Source: Monocercomonoides exilis
Lineage: Eukaryota > Preaxostyla > Oxymonadida > Polymastigidae
Assembly (NCBI GenBank): GCA_001643675.2
Contig: LSRY02000014.1
Location: 1,350,001-1,414,000, forward strand
Direction of reading: 5' to 3'
Length of the DNA stretch: 64,000 nucleotides
Shown: piece by piece, positions 1 through 12,451 of the stretch
How the letters are laid out: every line of letters starts with the position of its first letter
Position numbering within the stretch: the stretch's first letter is position 1
Program-made: the position numbers and the translations under genes
The notes under the pieces: generated by a model
The model's database searches: none
Told to the model about the DNA's origin: nothing
The model's input: only the letters and a program-made list of their open reading frames with translations

Positions 1-532
1 CCAACGATCTTTCCATTTATCTTAAAAAACATATTTTCATAGCCAATTAATGATCACAAATTTCACATTTTTAAAGAAAGCATAAAAATACAAATGATCA
101 ACCAATAAAAAAATAAAGATTAAAAATGATTGGAAAACAAGAAAAAGTAACTCCTTCGAACCTCCGTCAGCAAATTCTTCTTTCCAAATAATCTCAGATG
201 AAAAAAATGATATCAAAAATAGAGAAAAAACGAGCATGAGCAAAGTGAAACTTTTCGAAAAGAAACATAAAATGGTATTTTTCGATCAAAATAAAAATTG
301 GAAGATGGACGAATTGTTCACATATTTATTAATAAAATAATAATAATAATTGAAATTGTAATTTAGCAAAAACAAGAAATCAATCAACATTGCGAATCAA
401 TAACGTTGAAATTATTCACATCATTTTCATCAGATTAAAAAACTGACAAACAATGTGAAAATAAACCACAATATAACTGGGGAAAATTTTTTTTCGAAAC
501 AAAGAATATAAAAAAAAGTGAACTTAATATAA

Positions 533-760
533 GGGAAAATACTGACTTTCCAGCTTTTTTGGAAAAAATTTAAAATTTTTGTTTCACTCATAACTCATCA
601 AAGCTTTCTATGATTTCGAAATAAATTGGATTTTATTATCGGATGACAGTCATCGTTAACATCATAACATAATGTTTTGTGACATCAGTTGTATTTCTGA
701 AAATGAACTATTTTTGATTTTATTTTTTGAGCATTGAAAAAGCCAATTAAAAGTGCATGA
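533..760 (+). repeat. Dispersed repeat family R1, copy 1
   Basis: Begins with a GGGAAAATACTGACTTTCCAG-like start and continues with TTTCACTCATAAC, GATTTCGAAATAAATTGGAT and TCGTTAACATCATAACATAA blocks. The same ordered blocks occur near 2233, near 3616 (reversed) and near 16903. It shares an exact GATTTCGAAATAAATTGGAT block with copy 4. It is non-coding. The boundaries are approximate because divergence rises toward the 3' end. Confidence 0.6.
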
Positions 761-831
761 TTTTGAAAAGAAAATACCAACAATGTGTGTATATTATTTA
801 GAAAAGTTTTTTTTGTAAAATTTTCTGTTAA

Positions 832-984
832 AAATGAAAATTAAATATTTTTATTAAAATGTGGCCCCAACTCGCCAGATTTCACCAATAGGACATAAGT
901 GCTTGACAATGTCAAAATTTTTATGCTGGAGAAAGTTGGTAAGTTGGGGTTAAATTTTAAAAAAAAATATTTAATTTTCATTTT
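832..984. mobile_element. MITE-like foldback element with long terminal inverted repeats
   Basis: The left end reads AAAATGAAAATTAAATATTT and the right end is its reverse complement over at least 22 bases without mismatch. The match continues imperfectly inward for about 45 bases, including a CCCCAACT / AGTTGGGG pair. The whole unit is about 150 bp and has no coding capacity, as expected of a miniature inverted-repeat element or a hairpin-forming repeat. No target-site duplication is evident, so mobility is inferred. Confidence 0.6.
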
Positions 985-2232
985 CAATTGAAAATTAAAC
1001 AAAAGGAACTTTTCAAAAAAATGTACACATGTGATATTTTGCCCTATATAATTAAAAAAAAAATAAATCATTTCAATTTCAAATTTTATTTATTCATAAT
1101 TTTTCTTCTTCCATTTTCTGTTGAGCTTTCATCAGATGATTCTTTCTCGATATCGCATTCTTTGAGATATATTTTTGAAACCTTTTCGGCTTTTTTGTGA
1201 AATTCATTGTTTCTTCGTTTTCTTCATCCGAAATGCTTTCTTTCAATTAATTCTTTTCACTATTTCTTTTCAAATAATCATCCCACTCATTCAGCACCTT
1301 TTCTTCTGTTATTTCTTTGCCATAGTTATCAAAACGATTTCGTGAGATGGAAGAGGATAAGTCGATAATTGGCGAAGCTTCATCAGGACTGGACATGATA
1401 AATCGTTCAACATACCGATGCACATGAATGCTCTTCTTATTAAAGAAGGTTATAGCTCTAAATGAATTGATTGTTGAAGAGCTTTGACCAGAATTGATCT
1501 TTTTGCAATTGAAAATGAAGATAAAGTGGATTCATAATGAAAACTCATTTCTGATTGAAGATTGCAAATACACCTCTGTCAAGAAGCTGACTGATGTGTG
1601 TGCTGTGTGGGACGAACGTTACAACATCAACATTTTCTTTTTTGAATTCTTGCCTTTTTGTTGGGTCTGCTCGAGAAATATGGGAGTCAACAAGAGGTTA
1701 TCAATGAAATTCGTCAAGTGGCATGTGTTGCCTTCTTTCTTTGATCGAATTGAGAAGAATTGTTGAAACAAATTTCTTAACTGCAAGGGTTCCACCCATC
1801 CACATCACTTCAGCCATTTCTCAAGATTTGAAGATTGAAGAGGCTTCAAATCATTAGGAAGTTTAAGACTTGCCCATTGAATCACAAAAGGAAGTTATTG
1901 ACCATCAGCTGCAACCGCTTCAATAAGTGTCGAATTCGCCATACACTCTGAAGATTTAGTAAAATCTGGTTTTGCATATGCAAAACCCCCCAACATTCTG
2001 ATTGGAACTGTCTGCAACACTGAGCGATGACTTGCCAATGTTGAAGACGATATCAATTTTGTTGTTTCAGTACTGATAAAATCAATTGAGTATATCAAAC
2101 CAGGGCTTCAGAATATTTTGAATGATACGGCAAGCCTGTTCGCTTTTGCGATTCTTGAGTTTGAAGTCTTCAACTTTGGATATCTTTTGATAAAATCGGA
2201 GCCAACGGATGCTGTAACTTTTATATCTGAAG

Positions 2233-2515
2233 TGGGGGAAAATACGGACTTTCAAGCTTTTTTTGCACAAGGCATTTAAAAATTGTTTCACTCATAACTT
2301 TATTTCCTTTTCTCAGATTTCAAAAAAAAAATTTGATTTTCATATCCGCAAACAGGCATCGTTGAAATCAAAACATAATGTTTTCCATCATTATTCGAAT
2401 GGAAAAAAATGGACACAATTTTATTGTGTTTTTTGAACTCAAAAAGTGAATGAAATGTTCATAATTTATCAATGAAAATGCCTGAAGTGAAATATTTTGC
2501 CCCAAGTGTTTTCTA
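2233..2515 (+). repeat. Dispersed repeat family R1, copy 2
   Basis: Starts with a run of G, then GAAAATACGGACTTTCAAGC. It continues through TTGTTTCACTCATAAC and ATCAAAACATAATGTTTTCC and ends near ATGCCTGAAGTGAAATATTT TGCCCCAA. The sequence at 3341-3616 is its reverse complement from end to end with moderate divergence. The two copies therefore form an inverted pair enclosing about 0.8 kb and could be long terminal inverted repeats of one 1.4-kb element. Confidence 0.65.
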
Positions 2516-3340
2516 TTTTTTATCATTTTTAATATTGTTCAATCTTGTTGATATTTATTTTCACACTTATAAGAATTTTCATTCAAACAAGTTCACGAAT
2601 TTTCTTGATGGTCAGGCTGACCCCAGATAGCAATTCAGTTTTTTTATCATCTTTCAATGTTAATTCTTTTTCTCCAATTCACCCAACAGGTCTTTATATT
2701 TTTTTTTTCTCCCTCGAAAAAACAGCCTTCATGATGTATTCAATACGTAAAGTTCTATATTATTACCTGTTGTTCACATCCACCTTTCGCACATCTCCAT
2801 CATTCACAAGATGCTCCATTTGCTCCAGTGAATTTCATTATTCTGACGGATGAACGATAGCATTGCTTCACGAAATTCTTTTAATTTGCAAATGATTTTC
2901 AAGAAACTTCCTTTTTCATTGATTAATTTTGTGTTTCGATAACACAGCCAATTCATTTATTTATTATTACACCAAAATTAATAATCATCGAATTTCTTTT
3001 ATTCAACATTGAAAATCTTTAAAACAAAATTGAAAATTCTGTCATCTTTTAATTTTCAAAATATTTTCTTAATTCAGATCTTATTGGTTTATTTTATTCT
3101 CGTGAATAATCATATCAATTTGACAACATCTGTCATTCATATATCTTTTTTGATGTTTTTAATGAGTTTTATTTTGTGTAAAAGCAAGAAATAAGAACTG
3201 CGTGTTTTTTTTAATTCTTTACTTCATCTTTTAAGAAAACAACGATTACTCCCAAATTTTTTTTGAAAATCTTTGAAATTCCCATTACAACAAAAAAGAC
3301 AAAGAACAATTTCATTAATACGAAACAAAATGTTTTCACA

Positions 3341-3616
3341 ACATTTGGGGCAATATATTTTGCTTCAGGCATTTTCATGGATAAATTAGACACATTTCAT
3401 TGATTGTTTTATATCAAAAAACACTTAAAAAATGTGTTCATTTTTTGACATTCGCGCAATGTTGGAAAACTTTATGTTTTGATTTCAATGATTCCTGTTA
3501 ACGGGAATGATAATCAATGATATTTTTGAAATTTGATAAAGCTAAATAAATTTATGAGCAAAGCAATTTTTCAATGCCCACTGCAAAAAAAGCTTGAAAG
3601 TCCGTATTTTCCCCCA
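3341..3616 (-). repeat. Dispersed repeat family R1, copy 3 (inverted)
   Basis: Read on the minus strand, it starts with GGGGGAAAATACGGACTTTC and ends with an ATGCCTGAAGCAAAATATAT block, matching copy 2 along its whole length. The enclosed 2516-3340 segment shows no recognisable coding sequence. Confidence 0.65.
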
Positions 3617-4129
3617 AAATTTTATTTATTCTTTTTTAATGAATTTTATATTCTTTATTTTTATTTTTTTTCTTCTATTTTTTATTATATATGTGTGTGT
3701 TGATTTTTGAAATCATAATTTTTTATATATAAATTTCGGTAAGAATTTTCACATCTTATGCTTGTTAATGAACACAGAAAAATGAAAACTCCAATTAAAA
3801 ACATTACTGTTATTTTTTCAAATCATGCATTTTCAATTAAGACAATTGAGATGAATAAAACATATCAATGAAAAATTTATTTTCTATTTCTAGAAATATT
3901 AAAAATTATCAACACCCCGAAAAAAGATATGATTTCAAAAATAATCACCCATTTATATTTTTATTAATAAAAAAATGAACAAATAAAAATTTGATCCCAT
4001 ATAACTGCTCGAAAAAGAAGTTTACATGGGGGGAAGAAATTTTTTAGGTTATATATTTCTTACACTCAATTATTAATAATGTTTTTTTTTCAAAACTTTA
4101 AATATTTTCTTCATTACCACACATAGGAA

Positions 4130-4130
4130 T

Positions 4131-4165
<35 letters not shown>
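4130..4165. repeat. Poly-T tract
   Basis: An uninterrupted run of more than 30 T downstream of the giant membrane-protein gene. Similar homopolymers of 25-40 bases recur near 15350, 16664, 17952, 42260 and 51830, always in non-coding DNA. Confidence 0.9.
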
Positions 4166-4166
<1 letters not shown>

Positions 4167-4699
4167 ATAAGAGAGCAGAAAAAGTTTGGAACAAAATACG
4201 GTTTTTTTCATAAAAGAAAAAATTACGCCCCATATTCTATTAATGATGATCATTTTTTCAAATTTTCTTCTTTCTTCTAAACAAAAGAATTCTCCATTTT
4301 GTTAAAATAATTCATCTTTCCAATCATCACTTCATTTCTGTTCTGAAAAAAACAAAACTAAATAAAATAAAAACGAAAAAATAACAGAAAATAAATCCTC
4401 ACTCATGTTTGAAGTAGAAATACTTCAATTGCAAATCTTTAAATTTTACGCTGAAAAAATGAAGAGAAATAAAAGAAAAAGAAGAAGAAAAATAAGAATA
4501 GATAATGAATGGCTACATAAGGAGGATAAATAAAATGAAGTGATGCTTGTGAATTGAAGTCAAGGAGAAGTATTGAATAAAAATTTGAAAAGTTGTTTGT
4601 TTTGATTCAAAAGATGAATGTCAAATATTATGAATTTGAAGTGATATGTAAACGTGCAATCCAGATTAGAATGTATCGATTTTCCTTTGCTCATTGTGG

Positions 4700-7600
4700 C
4701 TACACATTGTTTTCCATCAATTCTCTCAATGATTCTTTCACCTGTGCCAATGTTAATCTTTCGTTAGGCTCGTCTGCCCACATCTTCTCCATCAGCTCAA
4801 CCAATTCTTCTCCTTCGATTCCTTCTGTCAGCGGTCGCACTCCATTCCTCATCATCTCCTGCGCTTCTTCTGCATCAAATTCACTCAGTGGCTCTTCTCC
4901 TGAGGTCATTTCATGGAGAATCAGTCCAAGTGTGAAAACAACTGCTTTTTCTATTCCATCATCTTCAGCTTCAGGTGCCTTCCATCGCTTCATTTCTTCC
5001 TTCTCCTTTTCATCCTCCAATTCCTCTGTCAAAACATAGATTTCATTTACGTTTCCTTCTTCAACAAAGATTGCATATGGACACAGCTGTTTCCCCATCA
5101 TTTCCATTCTTTCGTATCCAACTGAAATCAAATGCTCAAACAGCGCTGCAACTGCCAAAACCACTTCTTTCCCATCAACAACATCCATCGCTCTTGTTCC
5201 CAGCGTGAAATCACCTTGAACTGAATGAATGACCGAATGCAATGTTTTGATGTTCTTTTTCTCTTTCTCTCGAAATGGCTTCTTTGCTGATATCACATTG
5301 AGTGAATGTGATTGTGAAGCTCCAGAAACAGAAGCATTCTCGGAAAATTGCAATGGAGGTTCCAAATCTGGAAGATCATTTTCATTCAGAATTTCATCAT
5401 TGCTCATTGATGGAGGCTCTGGAAGATCTTCTTCATCGTTGTCAATGAGAAGTGGAATTTGGCTTGTCATCCCTTCCAGCAGTGTGGATGGCATCTCACT
5501 CATCTCAAAGCTCCCTCCATTATTTTCCCTTCTTCTCCTCTCTATCTTCCCCATTATCTCCTCATTTTCCATTCTCTCTTTCTCAACTTTCTTTTCTGAT
5601 TCTTTCAGTTTCTTTTGCAGAAACACAACCACCACAACAAACAAAATGACAAAAATCATAAGAACAACAATGCATCCAACAAAGGCAAATAAACTCCATT
5701 CAATACCGCTCTTTTTTTCGGTGCTGCTCCCTCTGTCACTTTCATTTATTTCTCTTTTTCTTTCATCTTCGTCTTTTATGTTGATATCTTCTTCATCTTT
5801 TGACTGAAACTTGCTTGCATTTTTCAGAATGAATGATTTTGTTGATGAGGGAGATTTTGCATTCCCAAATATAATACAAACGCTCACCTCGATTTCATCT
5901 CCACAACTGCTGATGAGATCTTTTGCCACACTTCCTTCAACTTCTCTTTCCGATAAGAATCTATTTGAATCAAATTCATGTTTTTCAAACTCTTTCTCTT
6001 CTCCTTTCCTCTTCACAACTGAGAATGACAAGTTGCACGGAACAAGAAGCATCCCTTTGAATATCAATTTCATTCTATCTGTCTCTTCTTTTGCTTCCAC
6101 ACTCTCCAACGCAGGAATGAAGAATGATGAATCTCTCTCAGAAACAATCCCTTCAAAACTGCACCCTTCATTCAACATCCAAAGAGATGTGTTCGGCAAA
6201 ACTCCATCTCCTCCTTTCAAACTCATCACATTCAATGTTCCAGAATCTGAACAGATGATATTTCTTCTCAGTGATGGATATCCTTCAATTGATGGATTGT
6301 TGTCAATGAACTCTCCTTTCTCAATTATCACATTTCCACCTCTCATTGTTATTCCACCTTCTGGTGAATTTGTGATTGTTGAAACTTTCATCATCACAGA
6401 ACTCTTCACAACATCCACGACAGATCCAGACCATCTGCACATCTCTTCTTCCTCGTTCAAATATTTCTCATTTCTTTCCTTTGAACTCCCATCGAAAATG
6501 CAACTGTCCATTTTCACATCCAAACAATCCTCCAATTTCATCAATTTCCATTTTGTGGTCTTTGAACTGACTCCACCTAGTGTGCAATTTGCCAATTGAA
6601 TTGTCTTTTTCATTGACAAGCAAGATATCAATGATTTTTCATTTCCTTCAACTGTGATATTTTCTGTATTAATATTGATAAGTTCCAATCGCCCACATTC
6701 ATTTATTTCAACAAGCGAATGAGAAACTGTTGAATTGCTGATCTCAAACAAATAAATCACTGATGGAAGTGATGATGAAAGATATATTGAAGATTTTTGA
6801 AGAATGAGATTTGATATTGTGCATCCATCAAGTTGTAATTCTCCTTTTGTCATTTTTATTGTGTGAAATCGAATATTTGCTAATCTTGTGTTTCCTTCTC
6901 CAGCCGATTGTTTTGAGTCAAATGAGCAATTTATTATCTCAAGAATTCCTCCTTCTGGTGATACAAATGATTCATGTTGAGAAATGAAATTCGAATCAAA
7001 CGCAAAGTTCACTCTCACCAACGAGACTGTTCCTGCTGTTGTTACTAATGCTTCTCTTGTTTTTTCAATCTCTGTTTCCACTTCAACTTCACACAAATCT
7101 CTGCTCTTTGAACTCAAACTCATTTCTTTCAGATCAAATTCTCTTTCAATCACACTCTTTTCAACAACAAATATCAGACTCAGAATATCTGAGGTCAAAT
7201 GTATCAGGCCATGATCAATTGAAGCACATGGAAGAGTTTTGGTTCCACACTGTTTATCATTCAATCCATTCACACTGCTCACAATAATCGTATCGCTCTG
7301 ATGAATAGTTACAAATCCAATCAGATTTATATCTTCTTTGTGTTCACAACTATCAATTCCATATATGGCATTAATTCGTGAATAATGATTCTCTCGAAGA
7401 TCAAATTGAAATTGACTTTCATTAATCTGCGATGATATATTGAAGCATTCAACAAAAATATCATTCCCCACTTTTGCTGTATTTGCGGAGAATATTATCC
7501 CCACAAATGTGAAATCAAGAAACCCTCTTTCCTTTGTTGCCAGATAAACTCCTCCTCCTTTCCCATCAATGCAGCTGCAATGACTGACAGTTGATTCAAT

Positions 7601-10600
7601 AATCTTCATTGATCCAGATGCACCCAATGTAAAGAATGTTGCCCCTCCTTTTTCACTTGATTCTGCTTTATCTTCTGTGATGTTGCTCGAATTCACAATC
7701 AAACAAATCTTTTTGCCACTCTTCAACTCCAAAATGCTTGCTCCATTGTCACTTCTCTTCACTCCTGAAAATGATGAATTATCAATATTGAGATTCATTT
7801 TCTCGTCCACTTCATTTATCTTTGTTGTTGTTGTTGATTCTGGTCCTTTGATCAGAAGAAGACATCCTTCGGTTTCATTCAACGATTCCACTCGAACATT
7901 CATCAAATTGCAAGAAACTCCAGCGTTGTTAATAACAAAAATACTGTTTCCAACATTGCATGATTCCATCGACAAATCATTCACTTCCACATTACCTCCA
8001 ATCACATCTACAAATACACAATCAAATCCATTGTTCACTTCTGCATCTGAATGGAATGAACATTCAGTTATCACCAATTCTCCTCTTTTGTTTGAAATAA
8101 TTGTTTTGGCTGAATTGCCAAATCCAGATGTCAGTTGCAGTTGGATATTTGTCAATTCAAGATGTTCATCATTTTCCATGAAATATTCCAGTAGATTTCC
8201 AATTGCCTTTTCAAAATTCAATATTGCTTTTGTTCCTTCTTCTCCCATTGAAGAAGCCTTTTTGATCTGATAATTGGACATGTCGAATGAATCTTGAACG
8301 ATGGTTGATCCTTCAATCTGAATTGTTTTCTTTCCTTCTCCATCGTTCATGTTTTTTATCCCTTTCCACATCGTGAAGCATGGTTCTTCTTCACTTCCAC
8401 ATCTTGCAACATCAAATCCGCCCAATGAGATAAATATCTCAGTTGAGCTGTATGGAATCAAAAACATGAATAAATCCTTTTCTTGATGATTGTTATCACT
8501 TCCTACAAACAGAGTTTTGTCATTTTTCATTGATGAATAATCGAAGTTGAATGACTCATTTGTGACAGTTGTATTTAAATCATTTGTTGAAATGAATATG
8601 TTCTTCCCATATTCTGCATCATTTCCATCAAATACAAGAGCATCAATAAATTCAAATTTTGCACCTGCTTCAGTCAGAGAAAGAAAAATCCCACCTCCCT
8701 TCCCATTTGATCCATTTGCCGATGGCGCGCAACACTTTTCAAATCTTGTTGATGACACATACAGTTCGGACGGATTCTCCAATGAAACTGACAGTCCTCC
8801 CCCTCCTTTTCCATTCTCACTCACCTCACATTCAAGGAATGTGCAATTCTCAATTCTCATTGTATCTTTGCTTCCATCTTCATTTGAATCAACACAAACA
8901 CATCCACCGTCTCCTGCTCCTCTCGTGATGTTCTCAAATGAGGTGTTCTTCAATGTGATCGATGAGCATTTCTCAACCTGAATTGCTCCACAACTTGAAA
9001 AATCACAATTTGCAATGGAGCAGTTCTGAATCGCAGCTGATCCACTTGTTGCAATCTCAATCAACCCTTTTGCTCCATCTGTGTTTGTTTGATTCATAAT
9101 CACCTCATCTATCAGGCATTCACAACTTCCATTCACAACAATCACACACCCTCCAAATCTCACATTCCCCACATTCCCCCCACAATTCATCCCAACTATC
9201 TCCACTTTCCCTCCACTTGCACTCACAAACGCATAATTCGCAGAATCTACTCTGCCTCCCATCTTTATCCTGCAATCCTCAAATCTCAATGTCCCTCCTG
9301 AAGAATGAACAAATGATGATCGATCCCCAATAGATCCTCCCAATTCAAACAATATCTCGGTGAATGTTGATGAAATACTGTTCATCACCAGTGCTTCTTG
9401 CGTTTTTGTTCCTGTTGTCTCCACTCGCAATCCAATAGCTTTGTCACTCGAATCTATCTCATATGACTGCTCGCTCAAAGTTATTTCCTCCTCAAATCCA
9501 AATATACCCGCAAGCCTCACAATTCGTTTCGAGTTGGGAAACCGATACTCAGCAGCTTTTTCAATTGTATTGCACGGATAATCAGCAAAACCGCACAGCC
9601 TGAAATCATTTCCATTTGCTTTCCCACTCACAAATACAGGTGATTGAAAAGTTCGCAGAAACAAGGCGAGTGGAATGATCATCTCAGGATTATCTCTTTC
9701 AATTCCGCTCAACTCACTGAAATCTGTCGCATTAATCCCAATTTGGGGATGAAATTCAATTGAAGTGCTGTTGATCACAGCTGATAAATCCTGTGCTTCC
9801 ACAAACACATTCTTTCCCTTCCAGGCATCACATCCATCAAAGACACAAAGTTCAATCCTGAAGCTGCATTCGTTGCTCAGGCAAGTCAGATACATTGCCC
9901 CTCCTTTTCCTTTCTTTGATTCATCAGCAGGCGATGAACATGACTCAAACATGACATTTGAATTGTCTCCAATTCGCAATTCGCTTCCTGTTTGCATCGA
10001 AATATGCATCCCTCCACCATCGCCATTTGCACAAGAGCAGCTTTTCAGCGTTGTGTTTGATAAGCTAAAAGAGCACCCAGAATCCAATGAACTGGAGAAA
10101 ATAGACCCACTTCCAGTGGTTCTTGTGATATTCTCAAAGGTCACATTCACTATTCTCTGTGAAATTGTTGAAGATAATTCAACTTCACTGAAGATTGGCA
10201 CTGAAAGAACCATATTCCGAATCTCCACATTTCTCAGTGAAATGCAATTCATATTCAACACAAATGGTGATGAATCTATTTCACTCCCTCTTGATTCAGG
10301 TGCTGGGGATAAAATGAGAACATCAGACAAAGAAAGCACTCCTGCGGAAGAGCTCACCACAAAAAGTCGTGGAGATGGATGTGCTGTTGAATCATGTTGG
10401 ATTTGAATTGCTGTTATCATCAAACTCCCACTCGACACGCTGAATAAAACTGAAGAGGCTTCCAACGATTGTGTTCGAACAATTGAGTTAAAATGGCTTT
10501 CTCCAGAAACTTCAATGTGCTTTTCTCTACACTCAATCGAAGCAAGCGGAACAAACATGGAAGCTAACAGCTTCACTCCTTGAACCGTGGCATATCCTGA

Positions 10601-12451
10601 ATTCCTCACAGCTCTTTCGATAGTTTTGCAGGGTTTGTCTTCCGATTTCCCACAAAGCAACTCAGCATCACTTCCGGTGCTGGAAACATAACGCTTCAGC
10701 AACCCCTTCCCTAACCAGGAATCATAATATGTTTGACTGCTATTGAACCAAACTCTTTGTTTTTTTGTGGTCGAGTACGATAATTCAAATGGACAGTCAA
10801 TCAAATTTGGATAAATAACATAAACATCATGTCCATTTCCATTTCCTGCAGTGTTTCCATCAAAAACGCAATGCTTCATAAAAATAAAATGTTTGCCAAT
10901 TTGCATGTTTATATACTGATGTATTTGAAATGCTCCACCTCCTAATCCGGCTGTATTCCCCTGAAATGCAGATTCTTTCAACAGAAACGAAGTATCAATT
11001 TCGCCATGAACAAATAAGGCTCCTGCGTCAGATCCTGCTTTGTTCTTAAAAAATGTGCATTTATCGACCAAGAATGGATCAACTTTCTTTCCGTCTCTTC
11101 CAAAAATCGTCACCAACCTTATAGCACCTGCATAATGGTCGCTAGAGTTGCAATTATCAAAAAGGCATCCTGTAATCAATATAAAACCCTCTGAAAAATT
11201 ATGACATTGAAGAGCACCAACCCCATCTGACGTTGAATAGCAACAAGAAAAATTAGAATCTTGGACAGTCACTCCACAAGCAGCTTCTGCATATACAGCA
11301 CCAATATGAGGAGCTGTGCAACTTCACGAATACATGTTGATAGTTGTTTATAAACAAATAAAATGAGGAAGAAAAACAGAATGAATATAAAGAAATGGGA
11401 AAAACAATAAAATGAAATTATAAATCTTTATCGTTTGTGGAATTATGTAAAAAGCATACGAAATAAATTCACTCCTTCGAACGGTTAGTGTAATTGGCAA
11501 TTTTGATGCAAGAATTGCTCCTCCAACCTCTGGAGATAAGCAACCATCAAATGTGTCGTCTTCAAATGTTTCTGATTGGGTCAGAACTTGGTGCCCTGAT
11601 TCTCCTGAATAGTATGCATTTGCATTTGCATTTCTGATGCATCGTTGATATGTGTTGTTGGATGAGCATAATGTTGTGCCTTCAGTGTTTATTGATTGAA
11701 TAACACCTCCATAAAACACATCGCAAACTTCACAGAACGAGCATCCTGAAATCGAATTCAAACTCTCTGAAATAGAAGAAGGAATTCTGATTGTTTGTGC
11801 TGAAGCGATCGACATGTTGCAAAATGAAGATCTTGCCAAATTCACATTTTCCTTTCCTGATGAAGAAAGAAACGGAGAAGATAGCAGTTGCACAGACGAA
11901 AAAGCAGAATTCGATATGCTCACTCTGTTTGATGTTTCGTGTGTTAAAAACGCTTCAGTTGGATGGGAAGCTATCAATGAAGGAATTCCATTTTCAGCAG
12001 CAGATGTTGTGAGTGAAATGTTCTCACAACACAAGCAACCACCAGTTTGCGCGAATGGAGGAATGCATCTTTTTGCTGAATATTTCATCGAGCAGCAGCT
12101 CAAAGACACAGAAGATTCGTAGATGAAAAACACTGAACTTTTCTCTCTTGAATAGATCTCAACATTCCACACTGAAAAAGTGGAATTCATAATGTGCATG
12201 CTCACATCAATTCGAGTTGAACTCCCGCAGCGTTGACTCTCTCTCCCATCATTTTTCTCCATATCCCCTGGTGGATTGTCGTTATTGTGCAGCATCTGCA
12301 AAGAATTTGGGGGAATAAAAAGAAGTAATTTTGATGTTTCCCTTGCTTCCTCATTCTCTTTTGGACAGAAATTATCCGTCATACCTCCACATGTTGCCAT
12401 TTTGGTAATAAAAGGCAGAAGCATAGCAAACAGATAATTTGATGCTTTCAT
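4700..12451 (-). CDS. Giant beta-helix repeat membrane protein with C-terminal pseudokinase
   Basis: Two exons, 12451-11460 and 11321-4700, joined over a 138-nt intron (donor GTATGC). The join preserves frame and gives about 2537 residues. The N-terminus (MKASNYLFAMLL) looks like a signal peptide. The ectodomain is a chain of right-handed beta-helix modules, each opened by a motif of the form VS..G.D..CG....PC.TI..A; four are clear (LCGKSEDKPCKTI, LCGFADYPCNTI, RCGSEEEPCFTM, QCGTKTLPCASI). One hydrophobic span near residues 2205-2233 is followed by a charged linker and about 180 residues resembling a protein-kinase C-lobe: RWKAPE (APE motif), an FTLGLILHEMTSGEEPL helix and a terminal P.ERLTLAQV helix. 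No glycine loop, HRD or DFG is visible, so it is probably a pseudokinase acting as scaffold or receptor tail. Ligand and partner are unknown. It is paralogous to the protein at the right edge of the window. Confidence 0.85.

Larger units (their letters stand above)
1..4699. other. AT-rich gene-poor spacer with repeats
   Basis: Very AT-rich sequence downstream of the giant membrane-protein gene, with no confident gene. It carries three copies of a dispersed repeat and one short foldback element (listed separately), plus a poly-T tract near 4133-4165. Between about 1245 and 2290 there are coding-like fragments on both strands. One minus-strand open segment at about 1245-1493 contains the stretch FIMSSPDEASPIIDLSSSIS and may be a decayed exon. 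None can be joined into a gene. I see nothing else supportable. Confidence 0.6.

Noticed and set aside
1490-2291. Possible gene from several open segments on both strands
   Set aside because: Segments overlap on opposite strands, no splice join gives a longer frame, and no family is recognisable. At most it is a remnant.
5811-10406. Long plus-strand open frames opposite the giant membrane-protein gene
   Set aside because: They are antisense shadows produced by biased codon use (Ser- and Pro-rich, no domains, no consistent splice signals). The minus strand carries all recognisable motifs. The same applies to frames opposite 58632-64000, the PUF gene and CAND1.
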